This document shows, one piece after another, positions 6,825-12,406 of a stretch of DNA of 12,406 nucleotides (its first letter is position 1; each line of letters opens with the position of its first letter). Under the pieces are notes generated by a model. That model searched no databases. It saw only the letters and a program-made list of their open reading frames with translations, and was not told the origin of the DNA. The position numbers and the translations under genes are program-made. This stretch comes from Crocinitomicaceae bacterium (GTDB lineage: Bacteria > Bacteroidota > Bacteroidia > Flavobacteriales_D > Crocinitomicaceae): contig JALQTG010000016.1 of NCBI GenBank assembly GCA_023264075.1, positions 1 to 12,406 of the forward strand. The letters are read 5' to 3'.

Positions 6825-7425
6825 ATTTTCCTTTAATAATATTCCACGTAGCATAAAGAGTTTCTTGTTCAGGTCGCCCCTGCTCCACTTCTCTCAACGG
6901 ATCACATGGTTTTAGCGTTTGGTAACACTCTTTTGGTAGAGCTTGATAAAGAGCAGTTCCTTTCGTTTTCCATTCAATCATTTCATCAGAAACTTCTTTC
7001 ACAATTTTTGCTGGATTCCCGAGTATTAAACTTCGAGAAGGTATACTCATCTTTCCAGGAACAAAACATAACGCCCCCACAATACATTCATCCCCTATTT
7101 CAACATCATCCATAACCACTGCGTTCATTCCTATCAAGCAGTTTTCACCAATGGTTCCTCCATGAATGATTGCCCCATGACCAATATGTGCCCCTTTTTT
7201 GAGCAGAACAGTCGTTCCTGGGAACATATGAATCGTACAATTCTCTTGCACATTGCACCCATCTTCAATGATTATTTTACCCCAATCACCACGAATTGCA
7301 GCTCCCGGACCAATATAAACATTTTCACCAATTATTACATTTCCTGTAACTGTAGCATTGGGATGAACAAAGCTACTCTCTTTTATAACAGGCTTAAATC
7401 CATTAAATTCAAAAATATTTGCCAT
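6823..7425 (-). CDS. PaaY-like left-handed beta-helix protein (gamma-carbonic-anhydrase fold, hexapeptide repeats)
   Basis: A 200-residue protein built from hexapeptide repeats (for example VTGNVIIGENVYIGPGAAIRGD) over about residues 20-135, with a C-terminal helix at 140-190. The C-terminal segment (EMIEWKTKGTALYQ ... DPLREVEQGR) closely resembles E. coli PaaY, so this belongs to the PaaY/CaiE branch rather than to the shorter YrdA proteins. The metal-site histidines of the gamma-carbonic-anhydrase fold are present: His66 (CTIHMFPG), His83 and His88 (IGHGAIIHGG), the last two with the expected five-residue spacing. PaaY has thioesterase activity that removes dead-end CoA thioesters in phenylacetate breakdown. 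No paa genes are in the window, so the substrate here is unknown. It is divergent from tag across 55 bp. Confidence 0.88.
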   Translation of the reverse strand: MANIFEFNGFKPVIKESSFVHPNATVTGNVIIGENVYIGPGAAIRGDWGKIIIEDGCNVQENCTIHMFPGTTVLLKKGAHIGHGAIIHGGTIGENCLIGMNAVVMDDVEIGDECIVGALCFVPGKMSIPSRSLILGNPAKIVKEVSDEMIEWKTKGTALYQALPKECYQTLKPCDPLREVEQGRPEQETLYATWNIIKGK

Positions 7426-7434
7426 AATTATATA

Positions 7435-7466
7435 TTTGGACTACAACAAAAGTATCGTTATTTTCG
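7435..7466 (+). promoter_or_regulatory. Candidate promoter for tag
   Basis: TTTG (7435-7438) and TATTTTCG (7459-7466) are 20 bases apart, the same spacing as the rpoD promoter. The -7 box matches TAnnTTTG at 7 of 8 positions. The start codon at 7481 lies 14 bases downstream, so the leader would be very short. Confidence 0.45.
7447..7454 (-). promoter_or_regulatory. Candidate -7 box for the PaaY-like gene
   Basis: Read on the minus strand this is TACTTTTG, an exact TAnnTTTG, lying 21 bases before the ATG at 7425. No TTG is found 19-21 bases upstream, so the -33 element is weak or absent. It sits within the candidate tag promoter, so the two divergent promoters would overlap. Confidence 0.4.
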
Positions 7467-7480
7467 TTTAATAGAATATA

Positions 7481-8035
7481 ATGGGAACATATTGCAGATA
7501 CGTCCTTGATCTTCCGGCGGAGAATCACCATAAAATTTACCATGACCAGAGGTATGGTTTTCCTGTTGATTCTGATAACGAATTATTCGGTCGTCTCATT
7601 TTAGAAATCAATCAAGCTGGATTGAGTTGGAATACTATTTTGCTAAAAGAAAATAACTTTCGCAAGGCCTTCGATGATTTCTCGATTGAAAAAATAGCGC
7701 AATATGACGAGCGAAAAATAGCTCAACTCATGCAAAACAGTGGAATTATTCGGAATAATTTAAAAATACGGGGCGTCATCCATAACGCGCAGTTTGTTCA
7801 GTCAGTTCAACAAGAGTTCGGATCTTTTAAAAACTGGCTAGATGCCCAAGGTCCCTTATCACTGAAAGAGTGGACGAAATTATTCAAGTGTCATTTCAAG
7901 TTTACGGGTGGTATGATTATTGAAGAATTTCTGATGTCTTCAGGTTATTTAAAAGGAGCACATTCAAGAAATTGCATTATTTTTGATGACGTTATAGCAA
8001 CAGACCCTAAATGGTTAACTTATGAAAAAAATTAG
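7481..8035 (+). CDS. tag: DNA-3-methyladenine glycosylase I (Tag)
   Basis: Tag removes N3-methyladenine from alkylated DNA as the first step of base excision repair. The 184-residue length matches the family. The zinc-binding set known from E. coli Tag is all present by alignment: Cys5, His21 (YHDQRYG), His161 and Cys165 (HSRNC). The base-pocket residues also align: Glu42 (E. coli Glu38) in LEINQAGLSW and Trp50 (Trp46). The helix-hairpin-helix-like region includes LMQNSGIIRNNLKIRGVIHNA, another Tag signature. The start at 7481 is supported by the Cys5 position. The last 14 bases overlap the following exported-protein gene, implying co-transcription with a gene of unrelated function. No Ada-box or other alkylation-response site was recognised. 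Confidence 0.95.
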   Translation: MGTYCRYVLDLPAENHHKIYHDQRYGFPVDSDNELFGRLILEINQAGLSWNTILLKENNFRKAFDDFSIEKIAQYDERKIAQLMQNSGIIRNNLKIRGVIHNAQFVQSVQQEFGSFKNWLDAQGPLSLKEWTKLFKCHFKFTGGMIIEEFLMSSGYLKGAHSRNCIIFDDVIATDPKWLTYEKN

Positions 8036-8693
8036 TCTTTTACTCGTCTTATTTGTAGTTGGGTCCTTCACGAGCACTGCTCAATTCAGCGCTGGAGGTG
8101 GTTATAGCATTTATAAGTCCTTAAACTCAACTGTGACATGGCAAGGAATTCAGGGCTTTGTGGAATTCCCAAGAACAGAGTCGAACACTTTCTTCTTGCG
8201 ACTTACTACCATGTTACCTCAACAGAATACAACGGACTTGTCACTTTATGCCACGGCATATGAGCTATCCACTTCTCCTCAGCAAGTACCTGTTAGCATA
8301 GAGCAAATTAGCAGCACTTCCTTTATTTCTATTGATGGCGGAAACAGAACTTTTTTTATGAATACCTACGACGCTGGAGTTGCTCCTTATTTCTCCTCTC
8401 ATGCTCGTGGAATATTTGGTTCTGCGAAAACCCGCAGTAATGTGAGTTACTTTGATCCTGAAAAATATCAATCCCCATATCAAGAAAACGAAACAAAAGC
8501 GAGCTCTGTCTTTGTAGGGATGGGAGTTAATTTAGGCGTTAAATATCAGCTTCCTTATCGAGGTGCGATTTTATTTGATTTAGGTGTAGAATACGTTCTC
8601 GCTTTATATGATGCAGCCGACTTTTTCTATTATGGTGAAATCACCCCTATTTCATTTTTTGCGAATGTCAGCTATCGCTTTGACTGGTACTAA
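8022..8693 (+). CDS. Secreted protein, probable outer-membrane beta-barrel, unknown function
   Basis: A 223-residue protein with a clear Sec signal peptide (MKKISLLLVLFVVGSFTSTAQ), probably cut near STA-Q at residues 19-21. The mature part alternates hydrophobic and polar residues, with many Gly, Ser, Tyr and Phe, for example GMGVNLGVKYQLPYRGAIL and FDLGVEYVLALYD. It ends in SFFANVSYRFDWY, whose final aromatic residue fits a beta-signal recognised by the BAM complex. Together these suggest a small outer-membrane barrel of about eight strands, though I cannot name the family. A middle section (about residues 65-120, rich in Ser and Thr) looks like a long surface loop. It begins inside the 3' end of tag (14 bp overlap), so the two are probably translated from one message. 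No type IX secretion tail is seen. Confidence 0.78.
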   Translation: MKKISLLLVLFVVGSFTSTAQFSAGGGYSIYKSLNSTVTWQGIQGFVEFPRTESNTFFLRLTTMLPQQNTTDLSLYATAYELSTSPQQVPVSIEQISSTSFISIDGGNRTFFMNTYDAGVAPYFSSHARGIFGSAKTRSNVSYFDPEKYQSPYQENETKASSVFVGMGVNLGVKYQLPYRGAILFDLGVEYVLALYDAADFFYYGEITPISFFANVSYRFDWY

Positions 8694-8847
8694 TTTCAAC
8701 TAGTGCTGCTTGGAGCTTTGATTAAATTACTACTTCTTTTTGTCGATTTTTTTTTACTCTTCATCGAAAAAACGGACTTATTTAAAAAAATAACAACGTG
8801 TTTACAAGTTTTTTTACGATATTGTTTGTCGAAACTAGGAATTCAAC

Positions 8848-9249
8848 ATGGAAAAGCTACTTATTGACCCATCGGTCAAAACGCCTCTTGTAGATTTTAA
8901 TGCTCAAACGGGAGAAATGATTATTCAAGGCCGTTCCATTCCTCAGGATTCTGAATCTTTTTGGGAGCCCATCTTAAAATGGTTCTACGCTTATGCCGTT
9001 CAGCCTGCTCAAGAAACAAATTTTATTTTTGATTTAGAGTACTTCAATATTTCTTCATCGAAGCGCATTTTATTTTTATTGTACAAAATGGCTGAAATGC
9101 ATGAAAACAACTTTAAAATCAATGTAGAATGGAGATGTCAAGATGGTGATATCGACATGCGCGAAGTAGGTAATGATTATGCTTGTATGGTAAATCTACC
9201 TTTCAAAATTGTTAATTCACAACCTACGCATTTAGTGGCTGTTAAATAG
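8848..9249 (+). CDS. SiaC-family regulatory phosphoprotein (DUF1987)
   Basis: A 133-residue, full-length DUF1987 domain. Family features seen are GEMIIQGRSIPQDSESFWEP (22-41), the central strand and phosphosite region FDLEYFNISSSKRILFLLYKM (61-81), and VEWRCQDGDIDMREVGNDY (93-111). In Pseudomonas aeruginosa SiaC, Thr68 in the matching segment is phosphorylated by SiaB and dephosphorylated by SiaA; unphosphorylated SiaC activates the diguanylate cyclase SiaD. Here residue 68 is Ile, followed by three Ser (69-71), so any phosphoacceptor must differ. No kinase, phosphatase or GGDEF gene is nearby. An AGGA lies 9 bases ahead of the start, and a near-match TATTGTTTG at 8820-8828 might be a -7 box. 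The stop overlaps the convergent DUF1853 gene by 8 bp. Family assignment is firm; the partner and output are unknown. Confidence 0.88.
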   Translation: MEKLLIDPSVKTPLVDFNAQTGEMIIQGRSIPQDSESFWEPILKWFYAYAVQPAQETNFIFDLEYFNISSSKRILFLLYKMAEMHENNFKINVEWRCQDGDIDMREVGNDYACMVNLPFKIVNSQPTHLVAVK

Positions 9250-10114
9250 TTGGCCACTCATCCAGCACAATAAAATTAGATTTATTGACAAGTTTTGGTT
9301 GGACGAGATGTACACCTCCCAATTGAACAATCAATTGCTCCATATTCGTATTCATTATCTTTTTAACATTTGCTTCCAGTGGACACGTGATATCGGATAG
9401 CCAATTTGGTCTTACGAGATGTTGAAATGAACACCTTTCAAGTAAGGCACTTCCTTCTGACAGCCTTGCATACTCACCCATGGAAGCAGATGAATTCACC
9501 CATTTTGGTTGCTCTATGGTTCCGGACGGAAGAAAAAATTTGCCTTTCAAAATAAAATAAGAGGTACAACTCCTACCTTTTAATATATCCTGAATTTCTG
9601 GCTCTTCAACTAAAGGCAGTTGTCTATTCAACACCTTGTCCAATTTGATGCCGAGGGAATCACTTCCAGAAGGTCCTATCCATTGATTATAATCATTCAA
9701 TTCGGCAGTTCCTAAAAAATATTTAACGGCGAATTCAATATGATAACAATTACCCTTCCACTCAAAAATAAAGTCAATTTCCCCGATGGTTTCTCCTGAG
9801 CGTATAATTTGTTCACTGTAAGCAATTAACTCGATATGTGGAGATGACTCAAAAAAGAATGCCAGCAAGCGCTCTGCATAGATTCCTAATCGTCTTGTGG
9901 GTTTTGTCGCTAGATAGGAAATGAAGTCATCGGGTGCACGGTCCAACTTGTTAATAAAGCCCAAGTGTGACGAAACAATTTCACTCATGAGTTCCATAGG
10001 AAACAAGCGAAAATAAGATTCGGATGGATTCAAAGGGTACGGTGCAGCAAGTAACCAATATAAGTCCCGCGTGCATTGATGCTTTAATCTACACAAAAAT
10101 TCTGGGTCCAACAT
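9242..10114 (-). CDS. DUF1853-family protein, possible PD-(D/E)XK-like nuclease fold
   Basis: A 290-residue protein matching the DUF1853 pattern along its length: RDLYWLLAAPYPL near the N-terminus, RRLGIYAERLLAFFFE (74-89), GETIGEIDFIFEWKGNCYHIEFAVKYFLG (107-135) and NQWIGPSGSDSLGIKLDKVLNRQLPL (143-168). The arrangement Glu81, Asp114 in GEIDFI, then Glu127 and Lys131 in HIEFAVK resembles the acidic and lysine residues of PD-(D/E)XK enzymes, but the last pair is spaced E-x3-K and activity is unproven. No signal peptide or membrane segment is seen, so it is probably cytoplasmic. It stands alone on the minus strand and converges on the SiaC-like gene with an 8 bp overlap. I know the family mainly from proteobacteria and have no experimental role for it. 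Confidence 0.82.
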   Translation of the reverse strand: MLDPEFLCRLKHQCTRDLYWLLAAPYPLNPSESYFRLFPMELMSEIVSSHLGFINKLDRAPDDFISYLATKPTRRLGIYAERLLAFFFESSPHIELIAYSEQIIRSGETIGEIDFIFEWKGNCYHIEFAVKYFLGTAELNDYNQWIGPSGSDSLGIKLDKVLNRQLPLVEEPEIQDILKGRSCTSYFILKGKFFLPSGTIEQPKWVNSSASMGEYARLSEGSALLERCSFQHLVRPNWLSDITCPLEANVKKIMNTNMEQLIVQLGGVHLVQPKLVNKSNFIVLDEWPTI

Positions 10115-10220
10115 TAATGATTAGAAATAAGAACGTATTTGATATCGCACATCGATAACAAATTGTTTCCAAATTAAAGAATTAAATGAGGAATTCTATC
10201 TTTCAATCAAAGTTTTTTGT

Positions 10221-10228
10221 CAAATTTG
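10221..10228 (+). promoter_or_regulatory. Candidate -7 box just before the 84-residue gene
   Basis: CAAATTTG matches TAnnTTTG at 7 of 8 positions and ends only four bases before the ATG at 10233, so transcription would start at or next to the start codon. No TTG lies at the usual distance upstream. It is the best candidate in the 118 bp gap between the divergent genes. Confidence 0.3.
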
Positions 10229-10232
10229 CAGT

Positions 10233-10487
10233 ATGAGAGTAATTGAGGAAATTCCGCATCCGCGTTTCAAAATACAGATATTTAGTTATAATGCTAAGTA
10301 CATTGTTAAAATAGAACTCGGGCAGTTCGAACAAAGCTATAAAATTGGAGAACTGGACGTAATGGGGTTGGAAGATGTAAAAAATATGATTTCACATGAT
10401 TTCCTTTCCAATTGTCTCAAACGTTTCGTCGATATGCGGAGCGATTGGGAATCCTCATTTAGAAATAAAAACATTCAACAGAACTAA
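10233..10487 (+). CDS. Small conserved protein of unknown function (84 aa)
   Basis: An 84-residue protein with no signal peptide or membrane helix. The first half forms predicted strands (HPRFKIQIFSYNAKYIVKIELGQFEQSYKI), the second half helices (GLEDVKNMISHDFLSNCLKRFVDMRSDWESSF). I recall similar short proteins in Bacteroidota but no named domain or function. Codon use is like the neighbours and the frame is intact, so it is a real gene. It precedes the OmpH-like lipoprotein gene by 18 bp with no terminator between, which suggests one transcript. The start at 10233 follows the last possible -7 box by four bases, so translation may be nearly leaderless. A cytoplasmic accessory protein is the most that can be inferred. 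Confidence 0.75.
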   Translation: MRVIEEIPHPRFKIQIFSYNAKYIVKIELGQFEQSYKIGELDVMGLEDVKNMISHDFLSNCLKRFVDMRSDWESSFRNKNIQQN

Positions 10488-10505
10488 TCACTAATACATT
10501 ATCTT

Positions 10506-11174
10506 ATGCTTTTCAAATTACGTACTTCATTTTTATTCGCATCAGTATCATTCGCGGTACTGCTTACGAGCTGTAATTCCTCTGCAGAAGTAACTGATTC
10601 AGAGGTGGACAGCGTCTCCATTTCAAAAAAAATGGCTAATGACTCTATTTCTGGAGTTGTTATTGCCTATTATATTCAAGATTCGATTTCACAAGGATTT
10701 AATTTTTATCGCAAGATAGATTCTATTCTAAAAGCGAAAGAAAAGGAATTTGAAGTTACGTTGCGCGGAAAATATGAAGGTTATCAAAAATTTGAAGAGT
10801 CGGTTCGTAAGAAAATGGAGGCTGGAGAAATTACTGGATTCCAATTGGATGAACTTCAACGTGAGGCTGTAGCAAAACAAGAGTCTATTGCTAATTACGA
10901 GCGTCAACGCGGTGGTGAACTTCAGCAAGAATCCATGGAGTACACGACTGTTTTAATGAATAAAATCTCGGAAGCTGGTCGTGAGTTCTCTGAAGAAAAT
11001 GGGATTGACTTATTTTTCTTTTATCAAAAAGGAGGACAAATAACGTATATCTCAGATGCCATGGATGTCACACAGCAATTCATTAACTATTTGAACAAAA
11101 GAGAAGATGAATTGATGGGTGATTTTGAAGAAGATATCGAAAATGTCGAGGTTCCCGAGGAAGATATCGAATAA
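10506..11174 (+). CDS. OmpH/Skp-family periplasmic chaperone-like lipoprotein
   Basis: A 222-residue protein with a lipoprotein signal: a hydrophobic stretch (residues 8-20), then LLTSC with Cys23 as the lipidation site. A Ser/Asp-rich linker leads to the OmpH/Skp pattern, beginning with the strand VVIAYYIQDSI, a long charged coiled-coil arm (about residues 68-155, including a central turn near GEITGFQLDELQ), and the returning strand IDLFFFYQKGGQITYIS. DAMDVTQQFINYLNKRE closes the domain, much like the D-x-T-x-x-V-x-x-x-L-N end of Skp/OmpH. Skp holds unfolded outer-membrane proteins in the periplasm as a trimer. The lipid anchor and the acidic tail (EEDIENVEVPEEDIE) are departures from soluble Skp. 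It lies between an 84-residue gene (18 bp gap) and a DUF4924 gene (20 bp gap). Confidence 0.82.
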   Translation: MLFKLRTSFLFASVSFAVLLTSCNSSAEVTDSEVDSVSISKKMANDSISGVVIAYYIQDSISQGFNFYRKIDSILKAKEKEFEVTLRGKYEGYQKFEESVRKKMEAGEITGFQLDELQREAVAKQESIANYERQRGGELQQESMEYTTVLMNKISEAGREFSEENGIDLFFFYQKGGQITYISDAMDVTQQFINYLNKREDELMGDFEEDIENVEVPEEDIE

Positions 11175-11194
11175 TTCAGGTCGTTGTTTAGCCT

Positions 11195-11737
11195 ATGTAT
11201 ACAGCCGCTGAAAAGGAAAAAAACAATATTGCAGAATACATTCTGTACATCTACCAATTGGAAGATTTGCTGCGCGCGTGTAATTTTGACATCGCCGTAA
11301 TCCAAAAGACCATTATTGAACCTCAGGCAAAAAGTGAAGCATTTTTCAAAGAAGCTACACGTTGGTATGAGGATATGATTCGAGAAATGCAATCACGTGG
11401 ACTAGAAAAGAAAGGTCATTTGCACCGGATTACGGAGGTTTTCATGGAATTGGTGTATTTGCATGACACACTGTTGGAAGTTGTAAAAGAGGAGAAATAT
11501 AAAACGCTATACGAAACTGCAAAAACACACATTTCTGAGTTTCGACAAAAAAGTAATTTAGGTCAAATCCATGATTTAGAGGTTGCGTTTCAAGCCTTGT
11601 ACATGAAATTATTATTACGCCTAAAAAAGCAAGAGATTTCTGCAGAAACAGAAGAATCGTTTGACCACATGCGTATTCTTCTCGCTTATTTATCTAGGGC
11701 TTATCACAAAATGAAAAGAGGGGAATCCTTGTCTTAG
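11195..11737 (+). CDS. DUF4924-family protein
   Basis: A 180-residue, almost wholly helical protein matching the Bacteroidota family DUF4924. Diagnostic stretches are KNNIAEYILYIYQLEDLLRAC near the N-terminus, the helix RWYEDMIREMQSRGLEKKGHL (about 56-76), and near the C-terminus FQALYMKLLLRLKKQEISAET followed by a final helix with LLAYLSRAYHKMK. There is no signal peptide or membrane segment, so it is cytoplasmic. No function is known to me. It follows the OmpH-like gene by 20 bp with no terminator and no clear Shine-Dalgarno, so it is probably the last gene of that transcript. Its stop codon (11735-11737) overlaps the convergent Gre-like gene by 4 bp. The start agrees with where the family normally begins. 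Confidence 0.85.
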   Translation: MYTAAEKEKNNIAEYILYIYQLEDLLRACNFDIAVIQKTIIEPQAKSEAFFKEATRWYEDMIREMQSRGLEKKGHLHRITEVFMELVYLHDTLLEVVKEEKYKTLYETAKTHISEFRQKSNLGQIHDLEVAFQALYMKLLLRLKKQEISAETEESFDHMRILLAYLSRAYHKMKRGESLS

Positions 11738-12186
11738 GAAATAGCTATTATTTCAGTCACTTTACCGTTAAAATGTAATTGATCTCCAATCACTTTACTC
11801 AACATGGCTTGAGCTATTGGTGCTTCCATTCCAATGCTATAAATCACTCTCCCATCAACAACCTGCTTTCCCAAGCTTACGCCCAACAAAAAGAAATCAG
11901 AAGTGGTCTCTACAAGCGCTCCAAAGTTAGCCTGTTCCAAAGGATTTAGCTCACTGATTTCTCTCAGCCTTTGCAATTGTAGTTGCATCTCCTGGAATTG
12001 ATGCTGTAACTTTTCCTGCTCCAAGTGAATCATTGCTCTGCTAGTATCGTGCTTATCCCCTGCCGTGCTTTTCGATTCCGACTGCAAGGCATCCGACAAA
12101 TCACTCTGATACAGCAATAATTCGTTGATTCGATCAGCTTGTAAGGCCAATAATTGCTTCAGAATTTTTGTTTTCAGCGCATTCAT
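11734..12186 (-). CDS. GreA/GreB-like transcription factor, small Bacteroidota form
   Basis: A 150-residue protein with an N-terminal antiparallel coiled coil (about 1-78) and a C-terminal Gre-type FKBP-like domain (about 85-150, with ALVETTSDFFLLGVSLGKQVVDGR and SPIAQ-like APIAQAMLSKVIGD ... FNGK). GreA/GreB insert their coiled coil into the RNA polymerase secondary channel and stimulate cleavage of backtracked RNA. The tip reads STAGDKHDTSRAM; aligned to E. coli GreA GDLKEN, Asp44 and Asp47 take the places of the catalytic tip acids Asp41 and Glu44. Homologues are often mislabelled 3-oxoacyl-ACP synthase in databases, a name the sequence does not support. Its partner could be RNA polymerase but binding is unproven. 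The stop overlaps the DUF4924 gene by 4 bp. Confidence 0.8.
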   Translation of the reverse strand: MNALKTKILKQLLALQADRINELLLYQSDLSDALQSESKSTAGDKHDTSRAMIHLEQEKLQHQFQEMQLQLQRLREISELNPLEQANFGALVETTSDFFLLGVSLGKQVVDGRVIYSIGMEAPIAQAMLSKVIGDQLHFNGKVTEIIAIS

Positions 12187-12190
12187 AGAG

Positions 12191-12198
12191 CAAAGTTA
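12191..12198 (-). promoter_or_regulatory. Candidate -7 box for the Gre-like gene
   Basis: Read on the minus strand this is TAACTTTG, an exact TAnnTTTG, ending four bases before the ATG at 12186. Transcription would start almost on the start codon, giving a leaderless or near-leaderless message. A TTTG occurs upstream (12212-12209) but only 10-11 bases away, too close for a normal -33 element. Confidence 0.38.
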
Positions 12199-12372
12199 GC
12201 AGTTTCGAACAAATTGACTTCTTTCGATCAATTAAATAGGTCTGAAATAGGAAAGATGACAGCGACCACAGATAAAATGTCACTAATTTTATTTAAACAT
12301 TGAATTCTTTCAAATTTTCGAGATAAACCAACTTTCATTTACTAATTTTACATCCTGAAAAAATCAAAACAA

Positions 12373-12406
12373 ATGGTATACGATGTAGCGGTGATTGGTG
12401 GCGGAA
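12373..12406 (+). CDS. FAD/NAD(P)-binding oxidoreductase, first 11 codons (runs off window)
   Basis: Only MVYDVAVIGGG is encoded before the window ends. This is the start of a Rossmann dinucleotide-binding motif (V-x-V-I-G-G-G, expected to continue as x-A/G-G), placed at the very N-terminus as in flavoprotein dehydrogenases, thioredoxin-reductase-like and aminoacetone-oxidase-like proteins. The exact family cannot be decided. The 186 bp gap upstream holds a TAATTTTA at 12343-12350 (7 of 8 to TAnnTTTG) that might be a -7 box, without a good -33 element. The start is preceded by A-rich sequence and no Shine-Dalgarno. Confidence 0.7.
   Translation, partial: MVYDVAVIGGG

Noticed and set aside
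8735..8785. Imperfect TCGAT/ATCGA hairpin with A/T arms after the barrel-like gene.
   Set aside because: The stem is AT-rich with a bulge and a long poly-T loop; it is too weak to call as a terminator.
12256..12303. A 15-codon open frame (MTATTDKMSLILFKH) with AGGA nearby, ahead of the oxidoreductase start.
   Set aside because: It is too short, has no recognisable content and is at the length expected by chance.
1..12406. Defence system, mobile element, CRISPR or attachment-site signals.
   Set aside because: I saw no transposase, integrase, repeat array or tRNA; the genes are mainly housekeeping or conserved families with even composition.

Overview
The window looks like ordinary chromosomal DNA of a member of the Bacteroidota, most likely a marine or freshwater flavobacterium of the Flavobacteriales. 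This rests on AT-rich coding, a short primary sigma factor that starts directly with MRQLKITKSITNRESQSLDK, a long-form GAPDH with an N-terminal extension of about 130 residues, Bacteroidota-type families (a DUF4924 protein, a small Gre-like protein, an 84-residue conserved protein), TTTG-N20-TAnnTTTG promoters, and almost no Shine-Dalgarno sequences. A Crocinitomicaceae or Fluviicola-like host is only a guess. I see no insertion sequence, prophage, CRISPR array, rRNA or tRNA.

Layout. (1) Positions 1-2566, minus strand: a five-gene run in which every junction overlaps. The order of transcription is a membrane-anchored protein of unknown function, dapF (diaminopimelate epimerase), an unknown soluble protein, a GNAT acetyltransferase, and the first 49 codons of a probable mltG. 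dapF makes meso-diaminopimelate and MltG cuts nascent glycan strands, so cell-wall synthesis is the likely theme. (2) Positions 2707-6720, plus strand: an HtrA/Deg protease, the primary sigma factor rpoD with a clear promoter, a strong Shine-Dalgarno and a hairpin terminator, then the long GAPDH. (3) Positions 6823-7425, minus: a PaaY-like gamma-carbonic-anhydrase-fold protein, facing away from the next pair. (4) Positions 7481-8693, plus: tag (3-methyladenine DNA glycosylase I) overlapping a secreted, probably beta-barrel protein. (5) Positions 8848-10114: a SiaC-family (DUF1987) regulatory phosphoprotein convergent with a DUF1853 protein, their ends overlapping by 8 bp. (6) Positions 10233-11737, plus: a compact set of an 84-residue protein, an OmpH/Skp-like lipoprotein and a DUF4924 protein, convergent with a Gre-like protein (11734-12186) by a 4 bp overlap. 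(7) From 12373, plus: the first 11 codons of a dinucleotide-binding oxidoreductase.

No gene-free stretch exceeds 300 bases. The gaps hold promoters, one or two terminators, or nothing I recognise. I found no convincing new defence or mobile system. The points most worth a second look are the unusual AGGAGG in front of rpoD, two unknown proteins locked into the dapF-mltG operon, the GAPDH cofactor-site residues, a SiaC homologue with Ile where the phospho-Thr is expected, and the Gre-like protein that keeps the acidic tip residues.
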